DNA of 64,000 nt from Bacillota bacterium (GCA_023411575.1 JAEYOP010000063.1:124001-188000), one strand, 5' to 3'; shown: positions 33,106-41,681, counted from the stretch's first letter. Made by a program: numbers and translations. The notes: a model not told the origin generated them from the sequence alone.

Positions 33106-33228
33106 ATGGCAGAGAGAGGTTTCCTCGGCGGTGTCTTTAACGATAATTGCGCCATTTTGTTTTTCATTCTGGTTTTCCTGCTCCTGTTTGTGAGCCCGTA
33201 TGGCTACGGATTTGCCGATCCCAAATAA
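33106..33228 (+). CDS. Small hydrophobic peptide, 40 residues, single membrane helix
   Basis: A short gene with an excellent ribosome site (GGAGG, eight bases before the ATG) and its own terminator 33 bases after the stop. The product starts MAERGFLGGVFNDN, has one very hydrophobic helix (AILFFILVFLLLFV, residues 16-29) and ends in an aromatic Gly/Tyr-rich tail (SPYGYGFADPK). Similar tiny proteins with an N-ILFF-type helix are common in spore-forming clostridia and resemble the YjcZ sporulation family, but the resemblance is one of pattern only. It is the only plus-strand gene in this stretch. Confidence 0.75.
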   Translation: MAERGFLGGVFNDNCAILFFILVFLLLFVSPYGYGFADPK

Positions 33229-33260
33229 CGTACGGACGCAGTGGGAAGCACCTTGAATAG

Positions 33261-33285
33261 AAGCCCGGGGATTCCGGGCTTTTAT
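33261..33285 (+). terminator. Terminator of the small peptide gene
   Basis: A 7-bp stem AGCCCGG/CCGGGCT (33262-33268 and 33274-33280) with a 5-base loop is followed by TTTTATT. Confidence 0.8.
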
Positions 33286-33319
33286 TCAGGTTTTTTTGTT
33301 TTTTGCTGTTTTAGAATTT

Positions 33320-33363
33320 TTTAAGGCTGCTTCAGGACTCTTTTAAGACTGCTTCAGAATCTT
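33320..33363 (-). repeat. 22-bp tandem duplication across the uvrA stop codon
   Basis: Units 33342-33363 (containing the last UvrA codons and the stop) and 33320-33341 match at 17 of 22 positions, both with CTGAAGCAG and CTTAAA. A weaker third unit may follow. Confidence 0.5.
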
Positions 33364-36174
33364 CTTAAGGAAATACCCTGTGTAGGACTGCTCCGCAACG
33401 GCAATCTTTTCGGGCGTTCCGCTTGCGACGATATAGCCGCCCTTCCCGCCGCCGTCCGGCCCGAGATCGATGATATGGTCGGCGGTTTTGATGACGTCCA
33501 GGTTGTGTTCGATCACAACGACGGAATTTCCCGCATCCACCAGCCGGTGCAGAATATTGACAAGCCGGTGGACATCGGCCACATGAAGACCCGTCGTAGG
33601 CTCGTCCAGGATATAAAGCGTCCTGCCCGTCGCCCGTTTGGACAGCTCCGTCGCCAGCTTGATCCGCTGGGCTTCGCCGCCCGACAGCGTTGTGGAAGGT
33701 TGTCCCACCTTTATATAGCCCAGTCCCACGTCATAAAGCGTCTCCAGCTTTTTCTGTATCCGTGGGATGTTTTTAAAGAATTCCAGGGCATCCTCCACCG
33801 TCATGTCAAGAACATCGGAGATGCTCTTCCCCTTGTATTTCACCTCGAGGGTCTCCCTGTTGTAGCGTTTGCCCTTGCAAACCTCGCACGGGACATAGAC
33901 ATCCGGCAGGAAATGCATCTCGATTTTTATGATTCCGTCCCCACTGCAGGCTTCACACCGGCCGCCCTTTACATTGAAGCTGAAACGGCCGGATTTGTAG
34001 CCTCTCATCTTGGATTCGGTGGTGTTGGTGTACACCTCCCGGATCAGGTCGAACATGCCCGTATAGGTGGCCGGATTCGACCGCGGCGACCGGCCGATGG
34101 GCGACTGGTCGATGTCGATCACCTTGTCCAGGTGCTCGATCCCGTTGATATAATCGTGTTCCCCCGCTCTTGTCCTGGCATTGTTCAGGTCCGCCGCAAG
34201 CCTTTTATACAGTATTTCATTTACAAGCGAGCTTTTGCCCGATCCGGAAACCCCCGTCACCGCCGTGAACACGCCCAGCGGGATATCGACGCTGATGTTT
34301 TTCAGGTTGTTCTCCCGGGCGCCGACGATCTTGATCCACTTGCCGTTGGGCTTCCGCCTTTTTTCAGGCACCTCGATCCTTTTCTTCCCGCTCAGGTAAA
34401 GTCCGGTCTGGGACTCCTCGCAGCGCATGATGTCGTCAATGGACCCTTCGGCAACGACATATCCGCCATGAATGCCGGGTCCCGGCCCCATATCGATAAT
34501 GTGGTCGGCCGCGTACATCGTGTCCTCGTCATGCTCGACAACGATCAGGGTATTTCCCAGATCCCTGAGGTGCGCCAGGGTCTTCAGCAGCCTGTCGTTA
34601 TCGCGCTGGTGCAGGCCGATGCTGGGCTCGTCCAATATATACAGGACGCCCATCAGCCCAGAGCCGATCTGGGTGGCAAGCCGTATGCGCTGGGCTTCCC
34701 CGCCGGACAGGGTGCCCGCGGACCGGGACAGGGTCAGGTAATCCAGGCCCACATCGACAAGAAACCCTACCCGGGCGTTGATCTCCTTCAGGATCTGGTG
34801 GGCGATCAATCGATCCCGCTCTGAAAGCTCCAGCCGGCTGAAGAAGTGCTTGATTTCATCCACCGGCATGGCGGTCATCTGGGCAATATTGAGATTGCCC
34901 ACCGTTACGGCAAGGCTTTCCTTTTTCAGCCGGTTTCCCTTGCAGTCCGGGCAGGGATTGCTGCTCATGAATTCCTCATAATACTGCTTCATCCCGTCGG
35001 ACTGGGTTTCCTTGTAGCGGCGTTCCATGCTGCTGATCACGCCTTCAAAAGCGGACATGAAGGTGCCGCTCCCGTATTCTTTCTCATAGGCGATTTTGAT
35101 CTTTTCACCTTTTGTACCGTAAAGAATGATATCGACGATATGGGACGGCAGCTTGTTTATCGGGGTGGAAAGACTGAACCCGTAATGCTTGGCCAGAGCA
35201 TTCATGTGCATCCTGGCATAGCTGTCCTCATTTTCAAAGTTCCAGCCGCCCGCCTTGATCGCGCCCTCTTCGACGGACTTCGTCCGGTCCGGCAGGATCA
35301 GGTCGGGATCCATCTTGAGCAGCGTTCCCAACCCGCTGCAGGTAGGACACGCGCCGAAGGGGTTGTTGAAGGAAAACATCCGTGGCGTGAGCTCCTCAAT
35401 GCTGATGCCGCAATCGCTGCAGGCAAAATTCTGGCTGAACAGCATTTCCCCGCCCTCGCCGGTATCCACGAGCAGAATGCCGCTGCTCAGGTGCAGAGCG
35501 GTCTCGGTGGAATCGGCAAGCCGTTTTGTGATGTCCGGCCGGACGATCAACCGGTCTACGACAATTTCGATGGTATGCTTCTTGTTTTTATCCAGGGTGA
35601 CTGCTTCATTGACATCATAGATGACCCCGTCCACCCGGATACGGACATAGCCGTTCTTGCGCGCGTCCTCGATCAGCTTGTGGTACTCGCCTTTCCTGCC
35701 CCGGACCACAGGAGCCAGCAACTGGATCCGCGTGCCTTCCTCCAGCCCCATGATCGCGTCCACCATCTGATCCACCGTCTGCTGCGTGATCTCCTTGCCG
35801 CAGGTGGGGCAGTGTGGGACCCCAATTCGGGCATAAAGCAGCCTCAAATAATCGTATATTTCCGTTACCGTGCCCACCGTAGACCTGGGATTGCGGCTGG
35901 TGGTCTTCTGGTCGATGGATATGGCCGGAGAAAGACCGTCTATATAATCGATGTCGGGCTTTTCCATCTGCCCGAGGAATTGCCTGGCGTAAGCCGAAAG
36001 GGATTCCACATAGCGTCTCTGGCCTTCCGCGTAGATCGTGTCGAACGCGAGGGAGGATTTCCCCGAGCCGCTCAGCCCCGTAATGACGACAAATTTGTCC
36101 CTCGGGATCTCTATGTCTATGTTTTTCAGGTTATGTTCCCTGGCGCCCTTGATAAATATGCTGTTTTTGCTCAT
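33343..36174 (-). CDS. uvrA: Excinuclease ABC subunit A (UvrA)
   Basis: This is the damage-recognition ATPase of nucleotide excision repair. The 943-residue length is standard. It shows two ABC modules (Walker A GLSGSGKSSLAF and GVSGSGKSSLVN; signatures TLSGGEAQRIRLAT and TLSGGEAQRIKLAT). Zinc-binding Cys pairs are CPTC, CSDC, CPTC, CPDC, CEAC and CEVC. The DNA-binding insertion and the second zinc module (GRCEACSGDG, VPCEVCKGKRYN) are intact. It is preceded by a promoter overlapped by a LexA box, so it is part of the SOS response. Unlike the usual uvrBA operon it is separated from uvrB by two genes. Confidence 0.98.
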   Translation of the reverse strand: MSKNSIFIKGAREHNLKNIDIEIPRDKFVVITGLSGSGKSSLAFDTIYAEGQRRYVESLSAYARQFLGQMEKPDIDYIDGLSPAISIDQKTTSRNPRSTVGTVTEIYDYLRLLYARIGVPHCPTCGKEITQQTVDQMVDAIMGLEEGTRIQLLAPVVRGRKGEYHKLIEDARKNGYVRIRVDGVIYDVNEAVTLDKNKKHTIEIVVDRLIVRPDITKRLADSTETALHLSSGILLVDTGEGGEMLFSQNFACSDCGISIEELTPRMFSFNNPFGACPTCSGLGTLLKMDPDLILPDRTKSVEEGAIKAGGWNFENEDSYARMHMNALAKHYGFSLSTPINKLPSHIVDIILYGTKGEKIKIAYEKEYGSGTFMSAFEGVISSMERRYKETQSDGMKQYYEEFMSSNPCPDCKGNRLKKESLAVTVGNLNIAQMTAMPVDEIKHFFSRLELSERDRLIAHQILKEINARVGFLVDVGLDYLTLSRSAGTLSGGEAQRIRLATQIGSGLMGVLYILDEPSIGLHQRDNDRLLKTLAHLRDLGNTLIVVEHDEDTMYAADHIIDMGPGPGIHGGYVVAEGSIDDIMRCEESQTGLYLSGKKRIEVPEKRRKPNGKWIKIVGARENNLKNISVDIPLGVFTAVTGVSGSGKSSLVNEILYKRLAADLNNARTRAGEHDYINGIEHLDKVIDIDQSPIGRSPRSNPATYTGMFDLIREVYTNTTESKMRGYKSGRFSFNVKGGRCEACSGDGIIKIEMHFLPDVYVPCEVCKGKRYNRETLEVKYKGKSISDVLDMTVEDALEFFKNIPRIQKKLETLYDVGLGYIKVGQPSTTLSGGEAQRIKLATELSKRATGRTLYILDEPTTGLHVADVHRLVNILHRLVDAGNSVVVIEHNLDVIKTADHIIDLGPDGGGKGGYIVASGTPEKIAVAEQSYTGYFLKKILKQS

Positions 36175-36236
36175 CCTTTACACCTGTTTCATATTGATAG
36201 AATCAGCGGATTTTTTACTCTGAATTCGCCTCTCCT

Positions 36237-36275
36237 ATTATATCAAAACAAATGCAAAATGCAAACGTTTGTTCG
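36237..36275 (-). promoter_or_regulatory. SOS promoter of uvrA: -10, -35 and LexA box
   Basis: On the minus strand TTTGCA (36260-36265) and TATAAT (36237-36242) are 17 bases apart. A LexA box CGAACAAACGTTTG (36262-36275) overlaps the -35 and fits the Gram-positive consensus CGAACRNRYGTTYC at 13 of 14 positions, including every defined base except the last. Confidence 0.85.
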
Positions 36276-36339
36276 ATAATTTTATAAAATTGTACTGGGA
36301 CCTGGGCAATGAATAAAGTCAACTAGCACAACAGCTAAG

Positions 36340-37521
36340 TTACATATGCCTGCCGATGACCTCCGCAAGCACCTTTATCCCCTCGCAAATCCGGTTCTCC
36401 GGCATGTTGGAGAAATTCAGCCTCATGGTATTCCTGCCGCCTCCGTTCGGGAAAAAGGAATCTCCCGGCACAAAAGCCACATTGTAGTCCAGGCATTCCT
36501 CCAGAAGCTTCCTTGTGTCAATCCCTCCGGGCAGCTCGACCCATGTGAAGAGCCCTCCTTCCGGGCGGGTGAACCTGCATTCCCCGGGGAGTTCCGCCGA
36601 CAAAGCCTCCTGCATCGCATCCCTCCTGCTTTTGTAGACCTTCCGGATTCTTTCAATATCCTGGTCAAGGTCGTACGTATCCATATACATGGAAATATTG
36701 CGCTGGGTAATGCCTGCGGAGTGCAAATCCGCCCCCTGCTTTACCAGGATGTACTTTTCAAGGACGCGTTCGCCGGCGGCCACCCAGCCGATCCTCATTC
36801 CCGGGCAGAATACCTTCGAAAAGGTTCCGAGATAAATGACAACGCCTTCCGTGTCCAGCGAAGCCAGGGAAGGCATTGTTTCGCCTTCGAACCGTAGCTC
36901 GCTGTACGGAGCGTCCTCCAATACGGGTATGTTCCTCCCCTTCAGCAGCTTCATAAAGCCCTGCCGTCTTTCAAGAGACCAGGACCTGCCGCTGGGATTC
37001 TGGAAATCCGGGATGGTATAAATCAATTTGATATTCTCCACGGTATCCAGGATGTTCTCCAGTTTGTCGAGCAGCATTCCGTCATTGTCCGTGGGAACCT
37101 CCAGCATTCTCGGACCATAGGCCTTGAAGGCGTTGATCGCCCCGAGGTAGGTCGGGCTTTCGCACAAAAGTACGTCCCCCTCGTTCAAAAAGATTTTGCC
37201 GGTAAAATCAAGCCCCTGTTGGGAGCCGCTGGTGATCAGAATATTCTGTTCCGTAAGATTCGTCCCGTATCTTCGGTTCATCCGGTCAGATATTTTTCGC
37301 CTTAAGGGGCCAAAGCCTTCGGTCGTGGCGTATTGCAGCGCTTCCTCCCCCGAGGATTCCAGGACCCTGACCGTAATTTCCTTGAGCCGTTCAACCGGGA
37401 AAAGCTCCGGTGCGGGCAGCCCGCCTGCAAAGGAAATCATCCCGGGCCGATCCGTTAATTTTAAAAGCTCCCGTATATCCGAAGCTTTGATTTGATTCAT
37501 GCGTTGGGCAAATTCCAGCAT
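36340..37521 (-). CDS. PLP-dependent aminotransferase, class I/II fold (2-aminoadipate/aromatic type)
   Basis: This 393-residue fold-type I aminotransferase has the substrate-arm start MLEFAQRMNQIKASDIREL. Other landmarks are FAGGLPAPELFP, the cofactor loop TSGSQQGLDF, YTIPDFQNPSGRSWS and the Schiff-base Lys in YLGTFSKVFCPGMRIGW. The ending has RLNFSN with the conserved substrate Arg. It belongs to the LysN/ARO8-like group. The ATG at 37521 was chosen over an upstream frame (37674) because AGAGGTG precedes it and the protein then begins as in relatives. It is 70 bases after the MocR gene and probably co-transcribed; the substrate is unknown. Confidence 0.88.
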   Translation of the reverse strand: MLEFAQRMNQIKASDIRELLKLTDRPGMISFAGGLPAPELFPVERLKEITVRVLESSGEEALQYATTEGFGPLRRKISDRMNRRYGTNLTEQNILITSGSQQGLDFTGKIFLNEGDVLLCESPTYLGAINAFKAYGPRMLEVPTDNDGMLLDKLENILDTVENIKLIYTIPDFQNPSGRSWSLERRQGFMKLLKGRNIPVLEDAPYSELRFEGETMPSLASLDTEGVVIYLGTFSKVFCPGMRIGWVAAGERVLEKYILVKQGADLHSAGITQRNISMYMDTYDLDQDIERIRKVYKSRRDAMQEALSAELPGECRFTRPEGGLFTWVELPGGIDTRKLLEECLDYNVAFVPGDSFFPNGGGRNTMRLNFSNMPENRICEGIKVLAEVIGRHM

Positions 37522-37591
37522 TATGGCACCTCTTTCATAATAAATTCTACTCTGCATCCGGATGAATTCCGGCCGCCGGTTATCCGCCGGC

Positions 37592-39127
37592 TCATACGAT
37601 GGGGCCGAGCTCCGTCCCCGATATTCCGGTACGCCGTCTTTGTTCCTTCCGGACTTCATTCCACGCCCTGGCAAGCCTCTGGACGCCTTCCACGATCCGG
37701 TCGGGATCCGGGTAGGTAAAATTCAGCCGGATGTGGTTGCCAGCCGGCGCTCCCGGATAAAATGCATTTCCCGGTACGAAGGATACGCCGCATTCCACGG
37801 CCCGGGCCAGAAGCCTCGATTGCGGCAGCCCTTCGGGAAGCCCGCACCAAAGGTACAAGCCCCCTTCCGGCCTGTTCCAACTCAGGCCCTCCATCCCGGC
37901 GACCTGCAACGCCTCCAGCATGACGTCCCTTCGTCTGCGATTTTCGGTGTTGGCAACGGCCAGATGCTGCTCCAGAAGGCCCTCCCGGACGAACCGGTCA
38001 ACAATCAACTGCGGAAGGCTGCTGGTGTGCAAGTCCGCCATCTGCTTCAGCATTACGATGCGATGCAGCACCTTCCGGGAAGCCGTGACCCAGCCCACTC
38101 GAAAACCGGGAAAAAGCAACTTGGAGAACGTACTCAGATAAATGACATACCCATAGCGGTCAAGGGCTTTCAGCGGCGGAAGGCTGCTTCCTTCATACCG
38201 AAGCCTGCCATACGGGTCGTCTTCCAGGATTACGGCCTGATGCCTGTATGCCAGCGACAGAAGCTTTTTCCGCCTTTCGAGACTCATTACGCAGCCGGCC
38301 GGATTCTGAAAATCCGGAATGGTATAAATAAGTTTGGGTCTGTACCGTTCCAGCAGCATTGCCAGTATGTCCGTCCGCATTCCGTCCCGGTCGGCTGGCA
38401 CGCCTACCACTCTGGCGCCGGCAGCCTTGAAGATATGAAAGGCGCTGAAAAAACTCGGTTCTTCAACAAATACCACATCTCCCGGGTCGAGAAACACACG
38501 GGCCGTCAGATCCAGCCCCTGCTGGGAACCAGCCAACACGACGGTGTCCTCAGCTTCTGCATGGATTCCCCGTTCTTTCATCAAGGTTCCGATGCTTTCC
38601 CTTAAGGGATAAAAGCCTTCGGTGGGAATATGCTGCACCGCAGTGTGCCCGTATTGCCGCAGCACCTCCGTTTGAACGCGCTGCAGCGCATCCAGCGAGT
38701 CGATGCCCGGTACGGTAACGCCGGCGGCAAAAAGGATCATCCCATTGCTTCCCGAAAGCCGGAGCAAGTCCCGCACTGTTGTGTCCTGCGACCGCAGAGA
38801 GCTTTCACTGAAAAGCTGTTCCCAGGGCATCGGCGAAACCGGTGCATTTTCAACCGGAGGATTGGATCGTCCATCCAAACCATCCAATTTCCCAAAAACA
38901 ACCGTGGTGCCCTGACCGATATGAGAATCCACCAGATTATTGGCTTTCAGCTCCCTATAGGCATTCAGCACAGTACTCCTGTTCACCTGCAGCTGTTCTG
39001 CAAGCTTTCTCTCCGGCGGCAGCCGGAAGCCTGCTTCCAGATTCCCGGAAAGGATCATTTCCTGTATGCTGTTGCTGATCTGCAGATAAATAGGGGTTGA
39101 ACTGGCCCGGTCCAGCTTGATGTTCAT
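37592..39127 (-). CDS. MocR-type regulator: GntR winged helix fused to an aminotransferase domain
   Basis: This 511-residue PLP-binding transcription factor has residues 1-75 as a GntR helix-turn-helix (STPIYLQISNSIQEMIL, LPPERKLAEQLQVNRSTVLNAYRELK). A linker follows, then an aminotransferase-like domain from about 110. The PLP Lys lies in YLSTFSKLLFPGFRVGW and the ring-stacking and phosphate residues are conserved (AGSQQGLDL, YTIPDFQNPAG). It is homologous to the aminotransferase encoded next to it. The ATG at 39127 has AGAGG seven bases upstream. Two 17-bp direct repeats flank the likely promoter, implying autoregulation, as known for GabR and PdxR. Confidence 0.92.
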   Translation of the reverse strand: MNIKLDRASSTPIYLQISNSIQEMILSGNLEAGFRLPPERKLAEQLQVNRSTVLNAYRELKANNLVDSHIGQGTTVVFGKLDGLDGRSNPPVENAPVSPMPWEQLFSESSLRSQDTTVRDLLRLSGSNGMILFAAGVTVPGIDSLDALQRVQTEVLRQYGHTAVQHIPTEGFYPLRESIGTLMKERGIHAEAEDTVVLAGSQQGLDLTARVFLDPGDVVFVEEPSFFSAFHIFKAAGARVVGVPADRDGMRTDILAMLLERYRPKLIYTIPDFQNPAGCVMSLERRKKLLSLAYRHQAVILEDDPYGRLRYEGSSLPPLKALDRYGYVIYLSTFSKLLFPGFRVGWVTASRKVLHRIVMLKQMADLHTSSLPQLIVDRFVREGLLEQHLAVANTENRRRRDVMLEALQVAGMEGLSWNRPEGGLYLWCGLPEGLPQSRLLARAVECGVSFVPGNAFYPGAPAGNHIRLNFTYPDPDRIVEGVQRLARAWNEVRKEQRRRTGISGTELGPIV

Positions 39128-39155
39128 GATATCGCCTCTTCCTTCTTGCAAATGG

Positions 39156-39236
39156 TACCATCCAATTTAATATTAGCATAGAATTATGGTCGATATAAAC
39201 AACCAATTCTCTCTTTTTATACCATCCAATTTGATA
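39156..39236 (-). promoter_or_regulatory. Direct-repeat operator and promoter region of the MocR gene
   Basis: On the plus strand TACCATCCAATTTAATA (39156-39172) and TACCATCCAATTTGATA (39220-39236) match at 16 of 17 bases and start 64 bases apart, about six helix turns. A weak promoter (TTTATA, 18 bases, TAATAT on the minus strand) lies between them. A 12-base core ACCATCCAATTT also occurs inside the gene at 38879-38890. Confidence 0.7.
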
Positions 39237-39298
39237 CTGTGGCAAGATGCTGCGAATATCAATCCCGCTCACCGCATATGTTACAAAAAAGATCTGAG

Positions 39299-39341
39299 TC
39301 AAAAAGAAAACATCTGCCGCGATTGCTTGCTGCAGATGTTT
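39299..39341 (-). terminator. Terminator of uvrB
   Basis: A perfect 10-bp stem AAACATCTGC/GCAGATGTTT (39308-39317 and 39332-39341) is followed on the minus strand by TCTTTTTG. Confidence 0.85.
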
Positions 39342-39352
39342 CGAACTGCTGA

Positions 39353-41329
39353 TTATAGCCTCTTTTTCAGTTCCTGTATCCGATCTCTCAGGTACGCCGC
39401 CCGTTCGAACTGCAGCGCCCTTGCGGCCTCTTTCATCTCCTTCTCCAGCTTCAGGAGCATGGCCTGCACGTCCTTTTCCTCCACCGGTACGGTTTCCCCG
39501 GCGATTGTGTATCCGGCGCCTTCCTCTGCGACCTTCATCGTCTCAAGGATATTCCGGACGCCCTTCTGGATGGAGGTCGGAGTGATGGCGTTTGCTTCAT
39601 TATATTCCATCTGGATCTTTCTTCTCCGGTTTGTTTCATTAATCGCCCGCTGCATGGAATCGGTCATGGTATCGGCATACATGATGACCGTGCCTTCCAC
39701 GTGCCTTGCCGCCCTTCCTATCGTCTGGATCAGCGAGGTTTCCGATCGCAGGAAGCCTTCCTTGTCGGCATCCAGGATCGCAACCAGGGTGACTTCGGGA
39801 AGATCAAGCCCTTCTCTCAGCAAATTGATGCCGACCAGTATATCGAAGACGCCCAGCCTCAAATTCCTTATAAGTTCCATCCTTTCAAGGGTTTCAACAT
39901 CCGAGTGCAGGTATTCCACTTTAAAGTCCAGTTCCTTCAGGTAGGAGGTCAAATCCTCCGCCATCTTCTTGGTAAGCGTCGTCACAAGGACTCTCTGCTG
40001 CTTCGCGACCCGCTTCGATATCTCGCCGATCAAGTCGTCGATCTGGCCTTTGACCGGCCGGACAAGAACTTCGGGGTCGATCAGGCCCGTCGGCCGGATG
40101 ATCTGCTCCACCACCTGCATCGAATGCCTTTTTTCGTATTGGCCGGGTGTGGCGCTCACGTAGACGGCCTGTTTGACTTTATTCTCGAATTCCTCAAACC
40201 GGAGGGGCCTGTTGTCAAACGCCGAGGGCAGCCGGAAGCCGAACTCGACCAGGGATTCCTTCCGGGACCTGTCCCCGTTGTACATGCTGCCGATCTGCGG
40301 AACGGAGACATGGGATTCATCAATGATGACCAGCATATCCTCCGGAAAATAATCCAGCAGCGTATACGGCGCACTGCCCGGCGTCCTCCCGCTGATATGC
40401 CTGGAATAGTTCTCGATTCCCTGGCAGAAGCCGATTTCCTGGAGCATTTCAAGGTCATACCGGGTTCTCTGCTCGAGCCTCTGCGCCTCCAGCAGCTTGC
40501 CCTGTTCCTTCAGGTCCTTCAGCCTTTCCTCCAGTTCCTGTTCGATCGTGGTCAACGATCTCAGCATTTTCGGGCGGGTGGTCGCATAATGGTTGGCCGG
40601 GAAAATTGCGGCATGGGAACGTATCCCCAGGATTTCCCCCGTGAGGTAATTGATCTCGGAAATCCTTTCGATCTCGTCTCCGAAAAATTCGACCCGCAGC
40701 ACTCTTTCCGAAGAATCCGGCGGGAATATTTCGAGGACGTCGCCCCTCGCCCTGAATTTGCCGCGCTTGAAGTCGATTTCATTCCTCTCATACTGGATGT
40801 CGACCAGCTTCCGGATGACTTCGTCCCTGTCCTTCCGCATACCCGGCCGCAGGGACAGCATCAGTTCCGTATAGTCTTCCGGATCACCGAGACCGTATAT
40901 GCAGGACACGCTGGCCACAATGATGACGTCCCGCCTCTCGAAGAGAGCCGCAGTAGCCGAATGCCTCAGCTTGTCGATCTCATCGTTTATGGAGGAATCC
41001 TTTTCTATATAAGTATCCGTTGAGGCAATGTAGGCCTCCGGCTGATAATAATCATAGTAACTTACAAAATACTCCACCGCATTGTTCGGGAAAAACTCCT
41101 TGAATTCACTGCACAGCTGGGCTGCGAGCGTCTTGTTGTGCGCCATGACAAGCGTGGGACGCTGCACCCGCTCGATGACATTTGCCATGGTAAAGGTTTT
41201 CCCCGAGCCGGTCACGCCCAGCAGCGTCTGGTGCCTGTAGCCGCGGTTCAGCCCGTTTACGAGCTTGTCCACCGCCTCCGGCTGGTCCCCGCACAATTTA
41301 TAATCCGATACGATTTTAAACTCCGGCAT
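39353..41329 (-). CDS. uvrB: Excinuclease ABC subunit B (UvrB)
   Basis: This is the helicase-like damage-verification subunit of nucleotide excision repair, complete at 658 residues. It shows Walker A GVTGSGKTFTMAN, the beta-hairpin region YYDYYQPEAYIASTDTYIEKD, DEXH-box VIIDESHVSVPQIG, motif VI QTIGRAARH and a C-terminal UVR domain (LEKEMKEAARALQFERAAYLRD) that binds UvrC. AGGGG precedes the ATG. Transcription starts at an SOS promoter about 170 bases upstream, and a short open frame in the leader ends two bases before the start codon. Confidence 0.98.
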   Translation of the reverse strand: MPEFKIVSDYKLCGDQPEAVDKLVNGLNRGYRHQTLLGVTGSGKTFTMANVIERVQRPTLVMAHNKTLAAQLCSEFKEFFPNNAVEYFVSYYDYYQPEAYIASTDTYIEKDSSINDEIDKLRHSATAALFERRDVIIVASVSCIYGLGDPEDYTELMLSLRPGMRKDRDEVIRKLVDIQYERNEIDFKRGKFRARGDVLEIFPPDSSERVLRVEFFGDEIERISEINYLTGEILGIRSHAAIFPANHYATTRPKMLRSLTTIEQELEERLKDLKEQGKLLEAQRLEQRTRYDLEMLQEIGFCQGIENYSRHISGRTPGSAPYTLLDYFPEDMLVIIDESHVSVPQIGSMYNGDRSRKESLVEFGFRLPSAFDNRPLRFEEFENKVKQAVYVSATPGQYEKRHSMQVVEQIIRPTGLIDPEVLVRPVKGQIDDLIGEISKRVAKQQRVLVTTLTKKMAEDLTSYLKELDFKVEYLHSDVETLERMELIRNLRLGVFDILVGINLLREGLDLPEVTLVAILDADKEGFLRSETSLIQTIGRAARHVEGTVIMYADTMTDSMQRAINETNRRRKIQMEYNEANAITPTSIQKGVRNILETMKVAEEGAGYTIAGETVPVEEKDVQAMLLKLEKEMKEAARALQFERAAYLRDRIQELKKRL

Positions 41330-41331
41330 AA

Positions 41332-41424
41332 TTAATCCCCTGTCGTTATAAGTGCTTTCAGTTCCTGTACTCTTTCATATGGCAGCCCCGTCCCGCGAAC
41401 GACCTGCTCCATCGTCATTCCCAT
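41332..41424 (-). pseudogene. C-terminal remnant resembling Rpn/PD-(D/E)XK transposase-like proteins, in the uvrB leader
   Basis: A 30-codon frame with its stop two bases before the uvrB ATG. It encodes MGMTMEQVVRGTGLPYERV followed by QELKALITTGD, matching the usual tail of Rpn-family recombination-promoting nucleases (MGxxxEqIxxaTGLsxEeIexLk). The frame is open upstream without homology, so this looks like a fragment kept as part of the uvrB mRNA leader. It could still be translated and couple to uvrB, though no good ribosome site is evident. Confidence 0.5.
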
Positions 41425-41494
41425 ACTAAAAGATTTCTCGCCGCCTTTTCTGTGGGCATACCCCAAACACGATTGTACCACACCCTCCGGAACT

Positions 41495-41524
41495 ATTATA
41501 TTCCGAACTAGTGTTCTGTGTCAA
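41495..41524 (-). promoter_or_regulatory. SOS promoter of uvrB with LexA box in the spacer
   Basis: On the minus strand a perfect TTGACA (41519-41524) and perfect TATAAT (41495-41500) are 18 bases apart. The spacer carries GAAC-TAGT-GTTC (41505-41516), the core of a Gram-positive LexA box (plus-strand 14-mer CGAACTAGTGTTCT at 41504-41517). Confidence 0.9.
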
Positions 41525-41621
41525 TCATTTCCCTTTTCCGGCTCTCGCATCTGCTGAAGTATCCGTCCGACTCAAGGAAAATTTGCAGTCAGTTCGAAGC
41601 GAAGTAGATGATATATAGTCT

Positions 41622-41651
41622 TTTAAACCGGGTAAAATAGTAAGATATAAT
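41622..41651 (+). promoter_or_regulatory. Candidate promoter of msrAB
   Basis: TTTAAA (41622-41627) and a perfect TATAAT (41646-41651) are 18 bases apart, 30 bases before the msrAB start. Confidence 0.5.
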
Positions 41652-41681
41652 GAAACTGCAATACGCAAAGGAGGCACTCCG

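Noticed and set aside
37522..37674. Upstream extension of the aminotransferase to an ATG at 37674
   Set aside because: The extra 51 residues are basic and unlike family members, overlap the end of the MocR gene, and lack a ribosome site, while 37521 has one.
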